Source: Agapanthus africanus (taxonomy: Eukaryota > Streptophyta > Magnoliopsida > Asparagales > Amaryllidaceae). From it: a DNA stretch of 64,000 nt. The position numbers and the translations under genes were made by a program. This document shows, piece after piece, positions 49,201 to 59,690 of this stretch. The stretch lies in contig CM057338.1 of the NCBI GenBank assembly GCA_030015575.1, positions 833,024,353 to 833,088,352 of the forward strand. Reading direction: 5' to 3'. A model generated the notes under the pieces. It was not told where the DNA came from and made no database searches. It worked only from the letters and a program-made list of their open reading frames with translations. Numbering within the stretch: position 1 is the first letter of the stretch; each line of letters starts with the position of its first letter.

Positions 49201-50390
49201 AGGGCTGACCCGGAATGACGGATGCCCGATACAGGAGGATTTACGTGTCGATGCTAGGCACGGGTTTCATGATGTTTTTCCATGATTTTGTTTATATCCT
49301 CACATTGCATACATGATGCTTGTCGTCAGTGAGTGACGGGTGGACGGGTTCCACACATATACAGACATGGATCATACAGACTGGATTTGCACTTATCATA
49401 CTTCATTTGTATATATAACAGGGTATGAGGGCGCTGTTATATATACTCTTACACCAATATTAGTGGTATGGGACGCTAATATATGTGTATTGATATCACT
49501 GATATTTCATCATATTTACTTCATGCAGACATACCTTATACTGATGACATGTTTTTACCTGAGTACCTGGCACTACATACATGATTAGATGTTACCTTGC
49601 TACCTTATCACACTCAGATGTACTCTTGTGGATTGTATTACTGATCGTTGACTTAGGTTTATGTCTTGCATTCGATTTCTGCTTGTAGATGTTTCTATTC
49701 ACGAGTTGGCAACTCACCCCCGTTGTGCCACAGTTCTTGCAGGTTCTGCCGTACAGGTTCTGCCGTACAGGTTCCATTGCGGCATTTCTGGCACACTACC
49801 TTCTTGCGGGTGATTTGCTTTTGGTAGGTGGATTCTTTCGCATCAAGAACCACCATTGTATTTACTTTATTCATTGTATCTAGAATTTCCATCAACCAAA
49901 ACCTGTATATTGTTTCAGACCTAGACCAGTGATGTATTATTCGACCTTAGAGTCGCGCTTAGTAGTATTGCGGTTTTCTTGTTGTTTTTGAGCTTCTTTT
50001 GGATTTGATCCTCGCCACTTGGCGTTGTATATTATTGTTGCATGTGTGGTTGTGACCGTCGATTGACGAAGAGCTAGCTCCCGCTTGGGGATGCCTTTAT
50101 CATTGCATATATATTGTTATCCTTGTTGTACCCCATTCGGGGCCAGTTTTACAAAAGAAACTCTGCCGAAATTTTTAGAAAAGACTTATCGTTTTCAAAA
50201 CGTACCTTCGGCTTAGTTATTTAAAAATCTTGATTTCAAACATGTATTTCTTCACTTCTTTAAACCAAATTCTTTACTTATTTCTTAAATGGTTTTAGAT
50301 TTCTGGGCTTTTGGCTTACTTGGATCAGATGGAGTCCTATAGACTTCATATGGTTCAAGGGCCAGTCACGTGCTCTTTCGGGTCGTGACA
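46266..50390 (+). repeat. Solo LTR of the LARD-B family (4125 bp) inside the Copia-2 leader
   Basis: Runs TGTAACATTT...GGTCGTGACA, the inverse of the LARD-B LTR on the plus strand. TCTTC at 46261-46265 and 50391-50395 is an exact target duplication. There is no interior or second LTR, as expected after recombination between two LTRs. It lacks part of the 4.4-kb length and carries its own tandem array at 48965-49235. The small ORFs inside are not genes. Confidence 0.95.
48965..49235. repeat. Tandem array of about 80-bp units in the solo LTR
   Basis: Alternating half-units GAGAGAGGGATGACCCGGAC and GAGAGAGGGCTGACCCGGAA, each followed by TGACGGAT(T/G)CCCGAT, repeat three times. The LARD-B LTRs have only single related copies (near 19535-19580). 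Confidence 0.85.
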
Positions 50391-50526
50391 TCTTCTTTTA
50401 TGGTTTGAGGAAGGATTCGAGAAACAGTGGGAGCCATCCTGTTTAGATAAATTAAAACCAATCTAAGCTTGTAACAGCATCATACTAAAGTGTTTTCTTC
50501 TCTCTCTCTTAAATTGCAGCGACCTT
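50391..50526 (+). other. Copia-2 leader, distal part before gag
   Basis: Restores homology to the Copia-1 leader (TTTATGGTTTGAGG...GATTCGAGAAAC). The position of the Copia-1 gag ATG reads ACC here, so the expected start codon is lost. Confidence 0.75.
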
Positions 50527-53500
50527 GTGACCACACATAGGTTTCATTTAGATAATAAATTGACTGAATCTGACTTATATGACTGGAAAAAGTCTGTCCA
50601 GATGTCCATTGCCTATGACAAGCTGGACCACCCTATTACTACTCAAGATCCCGCCGTCCCAGGTCCAGTTTCCACTGTCGCGGATATGGATATCCGTCAG
50701 ACAATGGAAAAAGATAAAGCGAAAGCTAAGTGCCTCGTGTTTGCTTCAGTTGTTGGTGTAGACCAGAAGCAGCACGAGAAGATGAACTTATTTTCCATCT
50801 TTCTCCATAACAAAGATTTATATGGAGAGCAATCTCATATCACCAGATATGAAACCTCGAACGAATTAATTCAAGCGAGGTTAGCTGACGGGTCATCTGT
50901 AGGGGACAACGTCCTTACATTGACTAGCTATATTGATAAGCTCACGGACCTAAAGACCACGTCGGAGAACGGGTCAGATACTGACCTGATTCTACAGTCT
51001 CTACCTTCTACCCTGAAGGAAACCAGGGAAGTAGAAGGAAAGAAAAGGGCAAAAGTTTCGGGACTGGATATAGTAAAAGAGGGAAGTTCCTATTGTTATG
51101 GGATTGGGCATAGGCAGAAAGATTGCAGGGCTTTAGAAGCCAGTAGCCAGGATACGAAGCATGTTGTGGCTTCGACTTCGGGTGTGTTTATGATAGAGAA
51201 CTGTATGTCAGTTAACCCTACTTCCTGGGTATTGGATACCGGATCAGGAACTCACATCTGTAATTCATTACAGGCTCTGAGAAATCGTAGGGTTATCGGG
51301 ATAGGAGATATGACCCTCACAGTTGCTAACGGAATGAGCATGAACGCTGAATCCGTAGGGGAATATCATCTTGGAATGACAACTGGGCAGATATTGATTC
51401 TGCGTAACTGTTTTTATGTACCAGGTACGACTTGTAATATCATATCTGTACCCTTACTTTCTAAGGAAGGATATGATTTTACTTTTGCAAGAGATGTGAT
51501 TCACATCCACCTAAATCAAGTTTTGATTGGGTCAGGTACATTAGAAAACGGAATATACGTATTAAATCAAGCTCAGATTTTCAGTGTCCAGAACACACCT
51601 AAAAGAAAGTCTCCAGAAACAAATCAGGCTTTCTTATGGTATTGTAGACTGGGTCACATCAATGAGAGAAGATTAACAAAGTTACATAGAGCGGGATACT
51701 TGGATCCGTTCGTGTATCAGTCTTATACCACTTGTGAATCTTGTCTCATGGGAAAGATGACAAAAACTCCGTTCACTGGACACAGAGAAAGAGCAAGCGA
51801 GCTCTTAGGACTCATACACAGTGACGTATGTGGCCCAATGTCTACACATGCGCGAAGTGGTTATTCATACTTCATTACTTTCACAGATGATTTCTCTAGG
51901 TATGGACATGTCTTCTTGATGAAGCATAAATCCGAGGCTTTTGAGAAATTTCAGGAATACAAAAATGAAGTTGAAAAACAAACAGGTAAAAGTATCAAGA
52001 CACTGAGATCTGATCGAGGTGGTGAATACTTAAGTGCCGAATTCCTGGGTTACTTAAAAGAGAATGGAATTCTCTCTCAGCTTACTCCTCCATACACACC
52101 ACAACACAACGGTGTATCAGAAAGGAGGAATCGAACCCTATTGGATATGGTTCGTTCCATAATGAGTAAGGCTGAGTTACCGCGATCATTCTGGGGATAT
52201 GCACTAGAATCAGCTGCATATCTTTTGAACAAGGTTCCAACCAAAACTGTGCCTACCACACCATATCAGATGTGGAGTGGGAAGAAACCCTGTCTTCAGT
52301 ACCTAAAGGTATGGGGATGTCCAGCTTTTGTTAAAAAGCAGCATACGGACAAGCTCGAGGCACGCTCATTACTGTGTAAATTTGTGGGATACCCAAAGAA
52401 CTCCAGGGGATATTTTTTCTATTACGCAGAGGAACAAAAGGTTTTTGTTTCTCGTAATGCCCATTTTCTAGAATATCAGTTTTTAGAAAAGGAAACAAAT
52501 GGGAGCGAAATAGAACTGGAAGAAATTCCAGAACCACAAACTACTACTGAAAGTATGGTAGAACCAGAGGTTTCAGAAGAACCGGACATCCCAACGCCAT
52601 TCCGTAGGAGTAGTAGACAATCTCATCCGCCCGAGAGATACTACGGTTTTCTCATAGACGGGGATAGAGAGGATTGCACTATTGACTATGATGAGCCTAC
52701 TAGCTTCCAGCAAGCCTTTCAGAGCGGTGACTCAGTAAAATGGCTGGAAGCAATGCGGACCGAAATGGAGTCCATGTATACTAACAAAGTATGGACTTTG
52801 GACGTTGCTCCAGATGGGGTAAAACCCGTAGGATGCAAATGGATCTTCAAAAAGAAGATTGGTGTAGATAGACAGGTTGAAACCTATAAAGCTAGACTTG
52901 TTGCAAAGGGTTTCCGTCAAAGACCTGGTTTGGACTATGACGAAACCTTTTCTCCAGTAGATATGCTTAAATCCATTCGGGTCCTTCTTGCTATTGCTGC
53001 CTTCCACGATTATGAAATCTGGCAGATGGACGTAAAGACGGCCTTTCTAAATGGTAATTTGGAAGAAAGCGTCTATATGGATCAACCAGAGGGATTCATT
53101 CAGAGTGGGAGCAGCGGTAAAGTATGCAAGCTGCTTAAGTCCATTTATGGTCTAAAACAGGCATCACGGAGTTGGAACATCTGTTTTGATGATGCTGTCA
53201 AAGAATTTGACTTTATCAAAAATCCAGATGAACCATGCATATACAGTAAGATTGTAGGGAGAGCTGTAGTATTCCTCGTCTTGTACGTGGATGACATTCT
53301 CCTAATAGGAAATGATATTCCTATATTACAGTCAGTCAAAAGATACTTGTCACATAAATTCTCCATGAAAGACCTGGGTGATGCCACCTACATTCTGGGG
53401 ATCCGGATCTATCGTGATAGATCAAAGAGGATATTGGGACTTTCACAGTCCAGGTGCATAGACACCATAGTGAAGAGATTCAGTATGGATGATTCTAAGC

Positions 53501-54270
53501 GCGGTAACCTACCGGCTTGTCACGGAATCACCCTCTCCAAAGAGATGTCTCCCAAGACTGATTTGGAAAGGGATCGCATGTCGATTATACCCTACGCTTC
53601 TGCGGTAGGCTCTATAATGTATGCGATGTTATGTACCAGACCAGATGTAGCATACGCATTGAGCGTTGTAAGCCGGTATCAGGCAAACCCAGGGGAGAAG
53701 CACTGGATAGCAGTAAAGAACATTCTCAAGTACCTGAGAAGGACTAAGGAGATGTTCTTAGTATATGGCGGAAAAGACCTCCAGATGGAGGCCTTTGCCG
53801 ACTCCGGCTTCCAGAGTGACAAAGATGACTCCAAATCCATGTCGGGTTATGTCTTTACCCTCAATGGAGGGGCGGTCTGTTGGAAGAGTTCCAAGCAGGA
53901 GACCGTTGCTGACTCAACAATGGAAGCGGAGTACATAGCTGCTTGCAATGCCGCAAAAGAAGCAGTCTGGATGAAGAAGTTCCTCACGGAACTTCAGGTG
54001 GTTCCTACCAGTGTTGGTCCAATACCTCTGTATTGTGACAACAACGGCGCTATAGCTTTAGCAAAGGAACCCATGTCCCATCAGAAGTCCAGACACATCT
54101 TAAGGCGGTATCACCTGATCAGGGAGATCGTAGATCGCCGGGAGATCGAGGTGAAAAGAGTAGAGACAGAGAATAACATTGCTGATCCATTCACAAAGGC
54201 CCTTCCTCAGACGCAGTTCGAGAGGCTATTCGAGATGATAGGTCTACGATATGCCAGCTCATGGCCCTAG
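50527..54270 (+). CDS. Copia-2 gag-pol polyprotein, open over 1247 codons but with damaged Gag and integrase
   Basis: Encodes Gag, protease, integrase, reverse transcriptase and RNase H without a stop; TAG ends it at 54268-54270. The start is uncertain: the frame opens at a GTG, the Copia-1 ATG is not conserved, and the first ATG is about codon 26 (MSIAYDKL). Gag (1-190) lacks about 70 residues present in Copia-1 before the zinc knuckle, and the knuckle SYCYGIGHRQKDC has lost its first Cys. Protease Asp is near residue 237 (LDTGSGTH). The integrase zinc site reads WYCRLGH, with Tyr for the first His; catalytic D433, D496 and E532 are present with 35 residues between the last two. YVDD is at 920-923, and RNase H includes MEAEYIA near 1132. 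Pol could be active, but Gag and integrase probably are not. Confidence 0.93.
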   Translation: MTTHRFHLDNKLTESDLYDWKKSVQMSIAYDKLDHPITTQDPAVPGPVSTVADMDIRQTMEKDKAKAKCLVFASVVGVDQKQHEKMNLFSIFLHNKDLYGEQSHITRYETSNELIQARLADGSSVGDNVLTLTSYIDKLTDLKTTSENGSDTDLILQSLPSTLKETREVEGKKRAKVSGLDIVKEGSSYCYGIGHRQKDCRALEASSQDTKHVVASTSGVFMIENCMSVNPTSWVLDTGSGTHICNSLQALRNRRVIGIGDMTLTVANGMSMNAESVGEYHLGMTTGQILILRNCFYVPGTTCNIISVPLLSKEGYDFTFARDVIHIHLNQVLIGSGTLENGIYVLNQAQIFSVQNTPKRKSPETNQAFLWYCRLGHINERRLTKLHRAGYLDPFVYQSYTTCESCLMGKMTKTPFTGHRERASELLGLIHSDVCGPMSTHARSGYSYFITFTDDFSRYGHVFLMKHKSEAFEKFQEYKNEVEKQTGKSIKTLRSDRGGEYLSAEFLGYLKENGILSQLTPPYTPQHNGVSERRNRTLLDMVRSIMSKAELPRSFWGYALESAAYLLNKVPTKTVPTTPYQMWSGKKPCLQYLKVWGCPAFVKKQHTDKLEARSLLCKFVGYPKNSRGYFFYYAEEQKVFVSRNAHFLEYQFLEKETNGSEIELEEIPEPQTTTESMVEPEVSEEPDIPTPFRRSSRQSHPPERYYGFLIDGDREDCTIDYDEPTSFQQAFQSGDSVKWLEAMRTEMESMYTNKVWTLDVAPDGVKPVGCKWIFKKKIGVDRQVETYKARLVAKGFRQRPGLDYDETFSPVDMLKSIRVLLAIAAFHDYEIWQMDVKTAFLNGNLEESVYMDQPEGFIQSGSSGKVCKLLKSIYGLKQASRSWNICFDDAVKEFDFIKNPDEPCIYSKIVGRAVVFLVLYVDDILLIGNDIPILQSVKRYLSHKFSMKDLGDATYILGIRIYRDRSKRILGLSQSRCIDTIVKRFSMDDSKRGNLPACHGITLSKEMSPKTDLERDRMSIIPYASAVGSIMYAMLCTRPDVAYALSVVSRYQANPGEKHWIAVKNILKYLRRTKEMFLVYGGKDLQMEAFADSGFQSDKDDSKSMSGYVFTLNGGAVCWKSSKQETVADSTMEAEYIAACNAAKEAVWMKKFLTELQVVPTSVGPIPLYCDNNGAIALAKEPMSHQKSRHILRRYHLIREIVDRREIEVKRVETENNIADPFTKALPQTQFERLFEMIGLRYASSWP

Positions 54271-54272
54271 TG

Positions 54273-54284
54273 CAAGTGGGAGAT
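54273..54284 (+). other. Copia-2 polypurine tract
   Basis: CAAGTGGGAGAT between the stop codon and the 3' LTR; nearly identical to Copia-1. Confidence 0.93.
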
Positions 54285-56236
54285 TGTTAGTGTATATGCC
54301 CTAGGGGCCATTATTGTATCATACTAGATTGTATATTACTTAATGGAAGCTTGGGATATTCACAGTTATATATACAGTCTTGCTAAAAATGGTAGTATGC
54401 TACTTGGTTTGTGTCTACTTTAATATGTGCATATGTTTCTTGTAACGTATCACTTATACATATTAGTAGAGCCCATAGGATCTTTGCTTGATTACCAGCG
54501 TCGTGATGGCAGTCACACTAGTGGGGGCTGGGTAGTGTATAAGCAACATCCTATACATGTCCCTAGTCGTAGGATTATCGAGACAGGGCATCGATATTCC
54601 AGAGTAGACTGGTGTGTACGCTTCTCATCCCAATTGGGGAGATGGTCTGTCCCATAGCCATCAGTACGTAGTACTAGAGATAGTATACAGGTGCTCGTTA
54701 GGTTACGGGTACACCGGACAGGACTCGCCGGGAAACTGATTGGTTGGTATTATACCCATCGTCAGTTATCAGTTCCCAGGTGACATGAGTACAGCATAGT
54801 CCGCAGACTTGACACTGCTACTTCGCCTCGAGTGTGTCCCACTGTTCTTAGATTGCTACCCTACCACGGCTTAAAGGAGTCGTGCAAACAGGTAGCAGTT
54901 GGGTGCAGTCTCGAGCACTTGGAGGCAGTGGCGGTTAGATAGGATTCGTCTCTCCCGGTATTGGGAGATGATATCGCGCTGTGTCAGAGAGCCATTACGC
55001 AAAGTCCCTGGCCAGGGCAAGCGAGATATACTGGTAGGTTCCAGTAGCTTCTCAGGGTGTAATGGGCTTCACTCCGACACGACTTATACAGCTATTAGGG
55101 GACTGACGCTTGCCGCCCCCTAGGCTTGATATGCGATAGTCTTAGACGAACAGACCGGACTGTACGGAGATTGTCACATCAGGCTCAGTGGGAGTTCGGA
55201 TGATTTTCCTCATCGGCCTTCTTATCGACATCTACCTGGGAACCGTTACGTACAGCTAGTGCCGCTTGCGGTCTGTGGTTAAACCCACTGCCAGCGTAGT
55301 AGTCGAGTCTCTAGAGTCCCACACAGAGAGTTTCCCTACTCCAGGCGAAACGATATAGAGGTCGTATGGTTTTACGACAAGGGTTCGGACGCATACGTGT
55401 GTTTACGCACGTACGACATCCGGACAGTTTTTACTAGTCGGCTTTGGTTTAAGCCAGTTACTAGTATCCGGTTATTGGATTTATACAGTCTAAAGTTTTT
55501 CCGTGTTTTCACGGATAGGAGGGGCGTTCTCGTAATTGCGCGAGAAGCTTCTAGAAGATGGTGACTAAGGAGGTTTAGGTGGCATATACATTGAATGAGA
55601 TTAGTGAGTCATATGGATGATTCATCCATGTCATTAATGCTTCATAATTGCTTAATGACTCATGGAGATGAATCACCATAAGATATTTATCAAGCATGGT
55701 TGTAAATCATTTTCTTTTCTTTTCTTGAAAAACAATAATGCTTGATAATATTATGATAGCTCATTTTTCTCATTTCATTATCATGTTCATCTTCTCTCTC
55801 CTCAAGCTCTCTCTCTTCAAACCCTAATCCTTCCCTCTCATGTGTTGAGTACAAGGGTTAGCTAGACTAATACATCCATAACCTCACTCTATATCACCTA
55901 GTTAGCTTAGATTAGCGATTTGAGCAAACTAGTTATCTCAAGTTTGAGATTAAGCTTGGCGTAGGAACTTTCGGGTGGATCGTCTTTGATTCGAGAAGGT
56001 CGTTGAGGTGCCGATGTTCCAAGGAGCCTACAAGGAGTGGAGGACAGCGATGAAGACCCGAAGGACATGGTTCTTGAGGTATAGTCATTTCACATAGTAG
56101 TTTAGAACTTCTATGATTGTTGTTAGTTATCGTTTAGCTTCGATTCATGCGGTTAGTCGATGTTTAAGCAAAGAACAAGATCGTTTTTCATATTTCCGCC
56201 CCCCGCAAGTCGTGGGGTGTTGCACATCGACTTACA
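54285..56236 (+). repeat. Copia-2 3' LTR (1952 bp)
   Basis: Direct repeat of 42381-44334. It has a 2-bp loss in the TATA-like stretch (GATAATATTA) compared with the 5' LTR. Confidence 0.96.
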
Positions 56237-56241
56237 TCATC

Positions 56242-58173
56242 ATCTCTCATGATCTGGGGTACTGGTATAAGTCTAGTACAATCGATACCATCTAAACAAA
56301 TATAATCGCGTGTGTAAAACACACGTCCAAAGGCCCGCTAAAATATCGTATCGTATCTCAAATACGAATCACATCATATCATATCGCCGACCTCACGGCA
56401 CCATGTCTAAACTCATCGACTCATCTCCAGTATCATACACTATCCTCATCATCACGATATAAGTAGCAATAAGCATGTGTGCGTATGGGTGTAAACCTAT
56501 GCTAGGGTTCGCAACTAGGAAAAATACACTAGTTCACTTCTAACCCTAAATATCCATAGTACACCTAACACATCTATGATCTCCATGCCACGCAATAAGC
56601 TATCATATATATAGTACATATATAGTATACTAGACATCGAACTGCAGGGGTGCTATACGCCATCCACCCGACTTCCCCCGTAGATATAATCTACTCACCT
56701 TGCATCTTGCGTGTCGGTGTCGATATTGCCACCATCATCTTCATCGCTTCGGATCACCGTGGGGTACCTACATATCACACGTATCGCATCGTATTAAAAC
56801 CAAATTGAAACTAAAACGACACGCGAAAACCAGCACGATACGCTTAGCCTATAGATTAGAACCTATGGGTACGCCTTTAAAACCATCGAACAATCCTCGA
56901 TATCGTCGTATAAACGCCAAGTATTCGAGATAAAACACAGATACACAATTCCAGAATTCAAAATACGAAATACAGAAACATGAATCAAAACAGCAACTTA
57001 AGAAAAGGGTCCCAGATTTCACCCTAGGTCAAATTGGACAATTTTACATATGCCAGGGGTCTAATTTACTGATAAGGGGACCACAGAACCAAAATAAGGC
57101 ACATTGGCCTAGGTCTGGCCGCAATTTGCGGCCAGGAAGAATAAATCTGCGGTCAAGGTAGGGAGGTAGGGGCTAGGGTTTTGGTGATAGCTTCCTGGGT
57201 GCCTGCATGTCTCACTGTCAACCCAAAATAATTTTAGGAGGATCAGGGTGATAGCAGATTCCAATTTACCCTTCACAGATCCACAGTTTTTTCCGATATA
57301 GATCTCTAAATCCGTATTCCGGGTTTCAACTCTCTGGTTTAGCTCTTAGGGTGTTCACGTAGCCTCTACTGAGCTCAATTTCACAACACAACTCTAAAAT
57401 TCCCTCAAAGCCTAACTAGGTTTTTCCTATGTCCACCAAACTACCCGATATCAATTCAATCTTAGCATGGGGTTAAAAATAATACAAAAACTAAGCTAAT
57501 GGTTCAGTAAATAGCTCATTTGGCAACTCAAGAAAATTCTTGAGTTGCCCCAAGTGGCCAAAATCCTTGCTTTCTTTGTCCAATATGCTTGTCTCAAGCT
57601 TGTGTACCAAATTAATGAAATGGGGATAGGGTTTTGGAGTGATATTCATGGAGTAATGGGGGTTTGAAGGTGGAGGAAGAGGAGGGCAGCAGTAGCAGCA
57701 GCAGCAAATGGAAGAGGGGGAAAAAATGAGAGGAGGAAACAAGAGGGAATGGCCAAGTCAAACACCCTCACCTATCCTCTCTCTCACCATACCTATTTCT
57801 TTATTCCCTTTTCATTTTTCTTTTCCCTCTAAATCCTTCTCACTCAAATAGTAAACCCAAACTGATATGGTAGAAATGCACAAGTGTAGAGCACAAAAAA
57901 AATGATATGCGCATGTTTTGCACAAAAATGCCAAAAATCCAATTAGCGATTTTTAATCGTGATTAGCACTAAATTAGTGTCAAACTAATCATAAGAACTT
58001 TAAAATGGCATAATTCCATAAAATACCCTATTTTAGAATTTTCCATAATTTTTCCAAAATTTTTCCCATTTATTTGTATTTAATTATGCCGAAATATTAA
58101 AATATTCCTTAAAATAATATTAAATTATAAAAATTCCCAAAAATAATATTTTATTTTATTTTGAAATGTTACA
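56242..58173 (-). repeat. LARD-B 5' LTR, segment 3 of 3
   Basis: Matches the left LTR from about 20900 to 22838 and ends AATGTTACA, followed by target duplication CCGAT. Confidence 0.93.
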
Positions 58174-58178
58174 CCGAT

Positions 58179-59209
58179 CAAGAGAATGTCCCTCACCACC
58201 AGCACTCGGATGAGGCTCTGAAAGCGACCTCCAAAGGTCAAGATTCTCATGAGGCTTGGAGTAGCGTGGGTAGCTTCGGGCTCGTCGGATTCGAAATGGA
58301 GGAAGATGGAGAGTGTCCGCGAGGAGTGCCGCCGGCTGAGGGAGAGGATCTGCTAGGGGAGGTGCCAGGGGGCGAGGAGAGGATCAGAGAGGGGAGGAGC
58401 CGTCGTAGGGAGAGCATCGGCGAGAGGCGCCGCTAGAGGAGCGAGGATAGGATCGGCGAGAGGCGACGCCGGAGGAGAGTGAGGATCTGCGAGGGGAGAC
58501 GCCAGAAGCAGCGCCGTCGAAGCGACAGGATCGGCGAAGGATGTTGCCGGCGGAGGGAGAGGAGTCGTTAGCTTCGCACGGCATAGATCAAGCCTCAAAG
58601 GTGCTGACAAGGCGCGGCGGAGAGAGGGAGGATAGGAGTCGAGAGCTCGTCAGAGGCGACCCGCATCAAACCTCAATGACATGGCGCGCGATTAGAGAGA
58701 GAGAGAGAGAGAGAGAGAGGAGACGTGGGAAGAGAGGGATGAAGACGCGGTCGAAAGAGGGGACGTGGTGCACGCGCGGGGTCGTGGGCGGGGAGCGGGG
58801 ACGTGGGGATAGGTGCGACGACGTGGGGACGAGGGAGGAGAGAAAGGAGCGGGAAAAGTGGAAAGAGATGAAGGAAGGAAGGTTGGTGTCGGGTCGGGTG
58901 AGGGGGTTTTGGGCCGGGGTAAGGAGTTGGGCCGGTGAGGATTGGGCTTGGGAATTCAATTGTTTGGTTTTATTATTTTTTTTATCTTGAGCTTGGAGTT
59001 AAATAAGAATGGGAAAAGAATTTTGGGGAAAATAAATAGGAAGTTTGGGCCGAGTTTTAGGGTAAAATAAAAGGGAGAAATAAAAAGGGTTTAGATAAAT
59101 TAATGCTAGGTTAAAACAAAATAATTCTAAATATAAATGATTAAATTTTGTAAGTAGCCTTTTATAAAAAAAATACGGATATTGATGCGCAAGAGAACTG
59201 GGTATTACA
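58179..59209 (-). repeat. LARD-A 5' LTR, segment 3 of 3
   Basis: Matches window bases 1378-2398, including the GC-rich minisatellite (58311-58605) and a longer (GA)n tract at about 58695-58720. It ends GGGTATTACA. Confidence 0.92.
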
Positions 59210-59690
59210 GGCTCCGTGTATTTTGTCACGACGAGATCTCCACGGCTCCACGTCCCGTATCCCACACTAGCATATCTCGTCATTAATGGGCGTATCCCGC
59301 CATCAACGCGAACGTGACGCAGGGACGTAACGGACGGCAAGAATCTCACATCGGCTCACTCCATACGACCGCTATATAAACCCCTCTTCCAGACGACTCG
59401 GGTAACTTGAACTCATTCCAATACGCCGCTACTCTTTCCTAATATTTCTCGGTACTTACTTGATCGTCGGAGAGTTCTACGGTGGTTTCCCATTTCGGGA
59501 CTTCCCTTATATGTAACACGGCGTCAACAACAACCAACGGCCCAATGAGATCCACACGCTCAACTTTCATCTCAAATCTCAATCTTTCAGCACCGTTGGC
59601 AGCTAGATCGACGGAGGACAACATCTGAAGGAGATTCCGGCCTCCATTGACAACTGAAATTGAAAAAACCAAATATATATTCTCCTCCAT
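59210..59690 (+). other. Flank of LARD-A: possible old gypsy LTR remnant with TATA box
   Basis: TATATAAA at 59373-59380 is followed by CCCCTCTTCC, ACTTGATCGTCGGAGAG and, near 59587-59605, TTTCAGCACCGTTGGCAGC. This order (TATA, short R, 'ACTTGA-CGTCGGAG', then GTTGGC) resembles LTR-to-primer-site regions of some plant gypsy elements. I found no second LTR, so this is tentative. The minus-strand ORF 59439-59690 has no recognisable product. Confidence 0.3.

Larger units (their letters stand above)
42381..56236 (+). mobile_element. Copia-2: Ty1-copia element, plus strand, carrying a solo LTR in its leader
   Basis: LTRs 42381-44334 and 54285-56236 run TGTTAG...TACA. TCATC at 42376-42380 and 56237-56241 is an exact target duplication. 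By eye the LTRs differ at about 18 positions plus two short indels, near 1 percent. Without the 4.1-kb solo LTR the element is about 9.7 kb. Its protein and leader are clearly related to Copia-1, but the LTRs have diverged, so it is a sister subfamily. Confidence 0.97.
18438..58173 (-). mobile_element. LARD-B: non-autonomous gypsy-like element with 4.4-kb LTRs
   Basis: The left LTR 18438-22838 (4401 bp) matches the right LTR, now in three pieces: 26271-27579, 41223-42380 and 56242-58173, total about 4.4 kb. LTR ends are TGTAACATTT...GGTCGTGACA in element sense. CCGAT flanks both ends (18433-18437, 58174-58178). The primer site at 26255-26266 and purine tract at 22839-22874 fix the minus orientation. 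The interior of about 3.4 kb has no gag or pol domain that I can see. The element proper is about 12.2 kb once the Tat element and Copia-2 are removed. A solo LTR of the same family lies inside Copia-2. Confidence 0.93.
1..59209 (-). mobile_element. LARD-A: outermost non-autonomous gypsy-like LTR retrotransposon (left end outside window)
   Basis: Bases 1-2398 repeat 6599-6988 + 17451-18437 + 58179-59209, so they are the two LTRs of one element whose right LTR was later split by Copia-1 and LARD-B. Orientation is minus: a primer site matching the initiator tRNA-Met 3' end sits at 5266-5278, left of the right LTR, and a purine tract sits at 2399-2436, right of the left LTR. LTR ends are TGTAATACC and CGTGACA in element sense. 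The right LTR adds up to about 3.7 kb and the interior is only 2.9 kb (2399-5287). No protease, reverse transcriptase or integrase is visible, which fits a large retrotransposon derivative (LARD). The purine tract resembles Tekay/Del chromoviruses (inference). The expected target duplication is GGCTC at 59210-59214; its partner lies outside the window. Confidence 0.85.
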
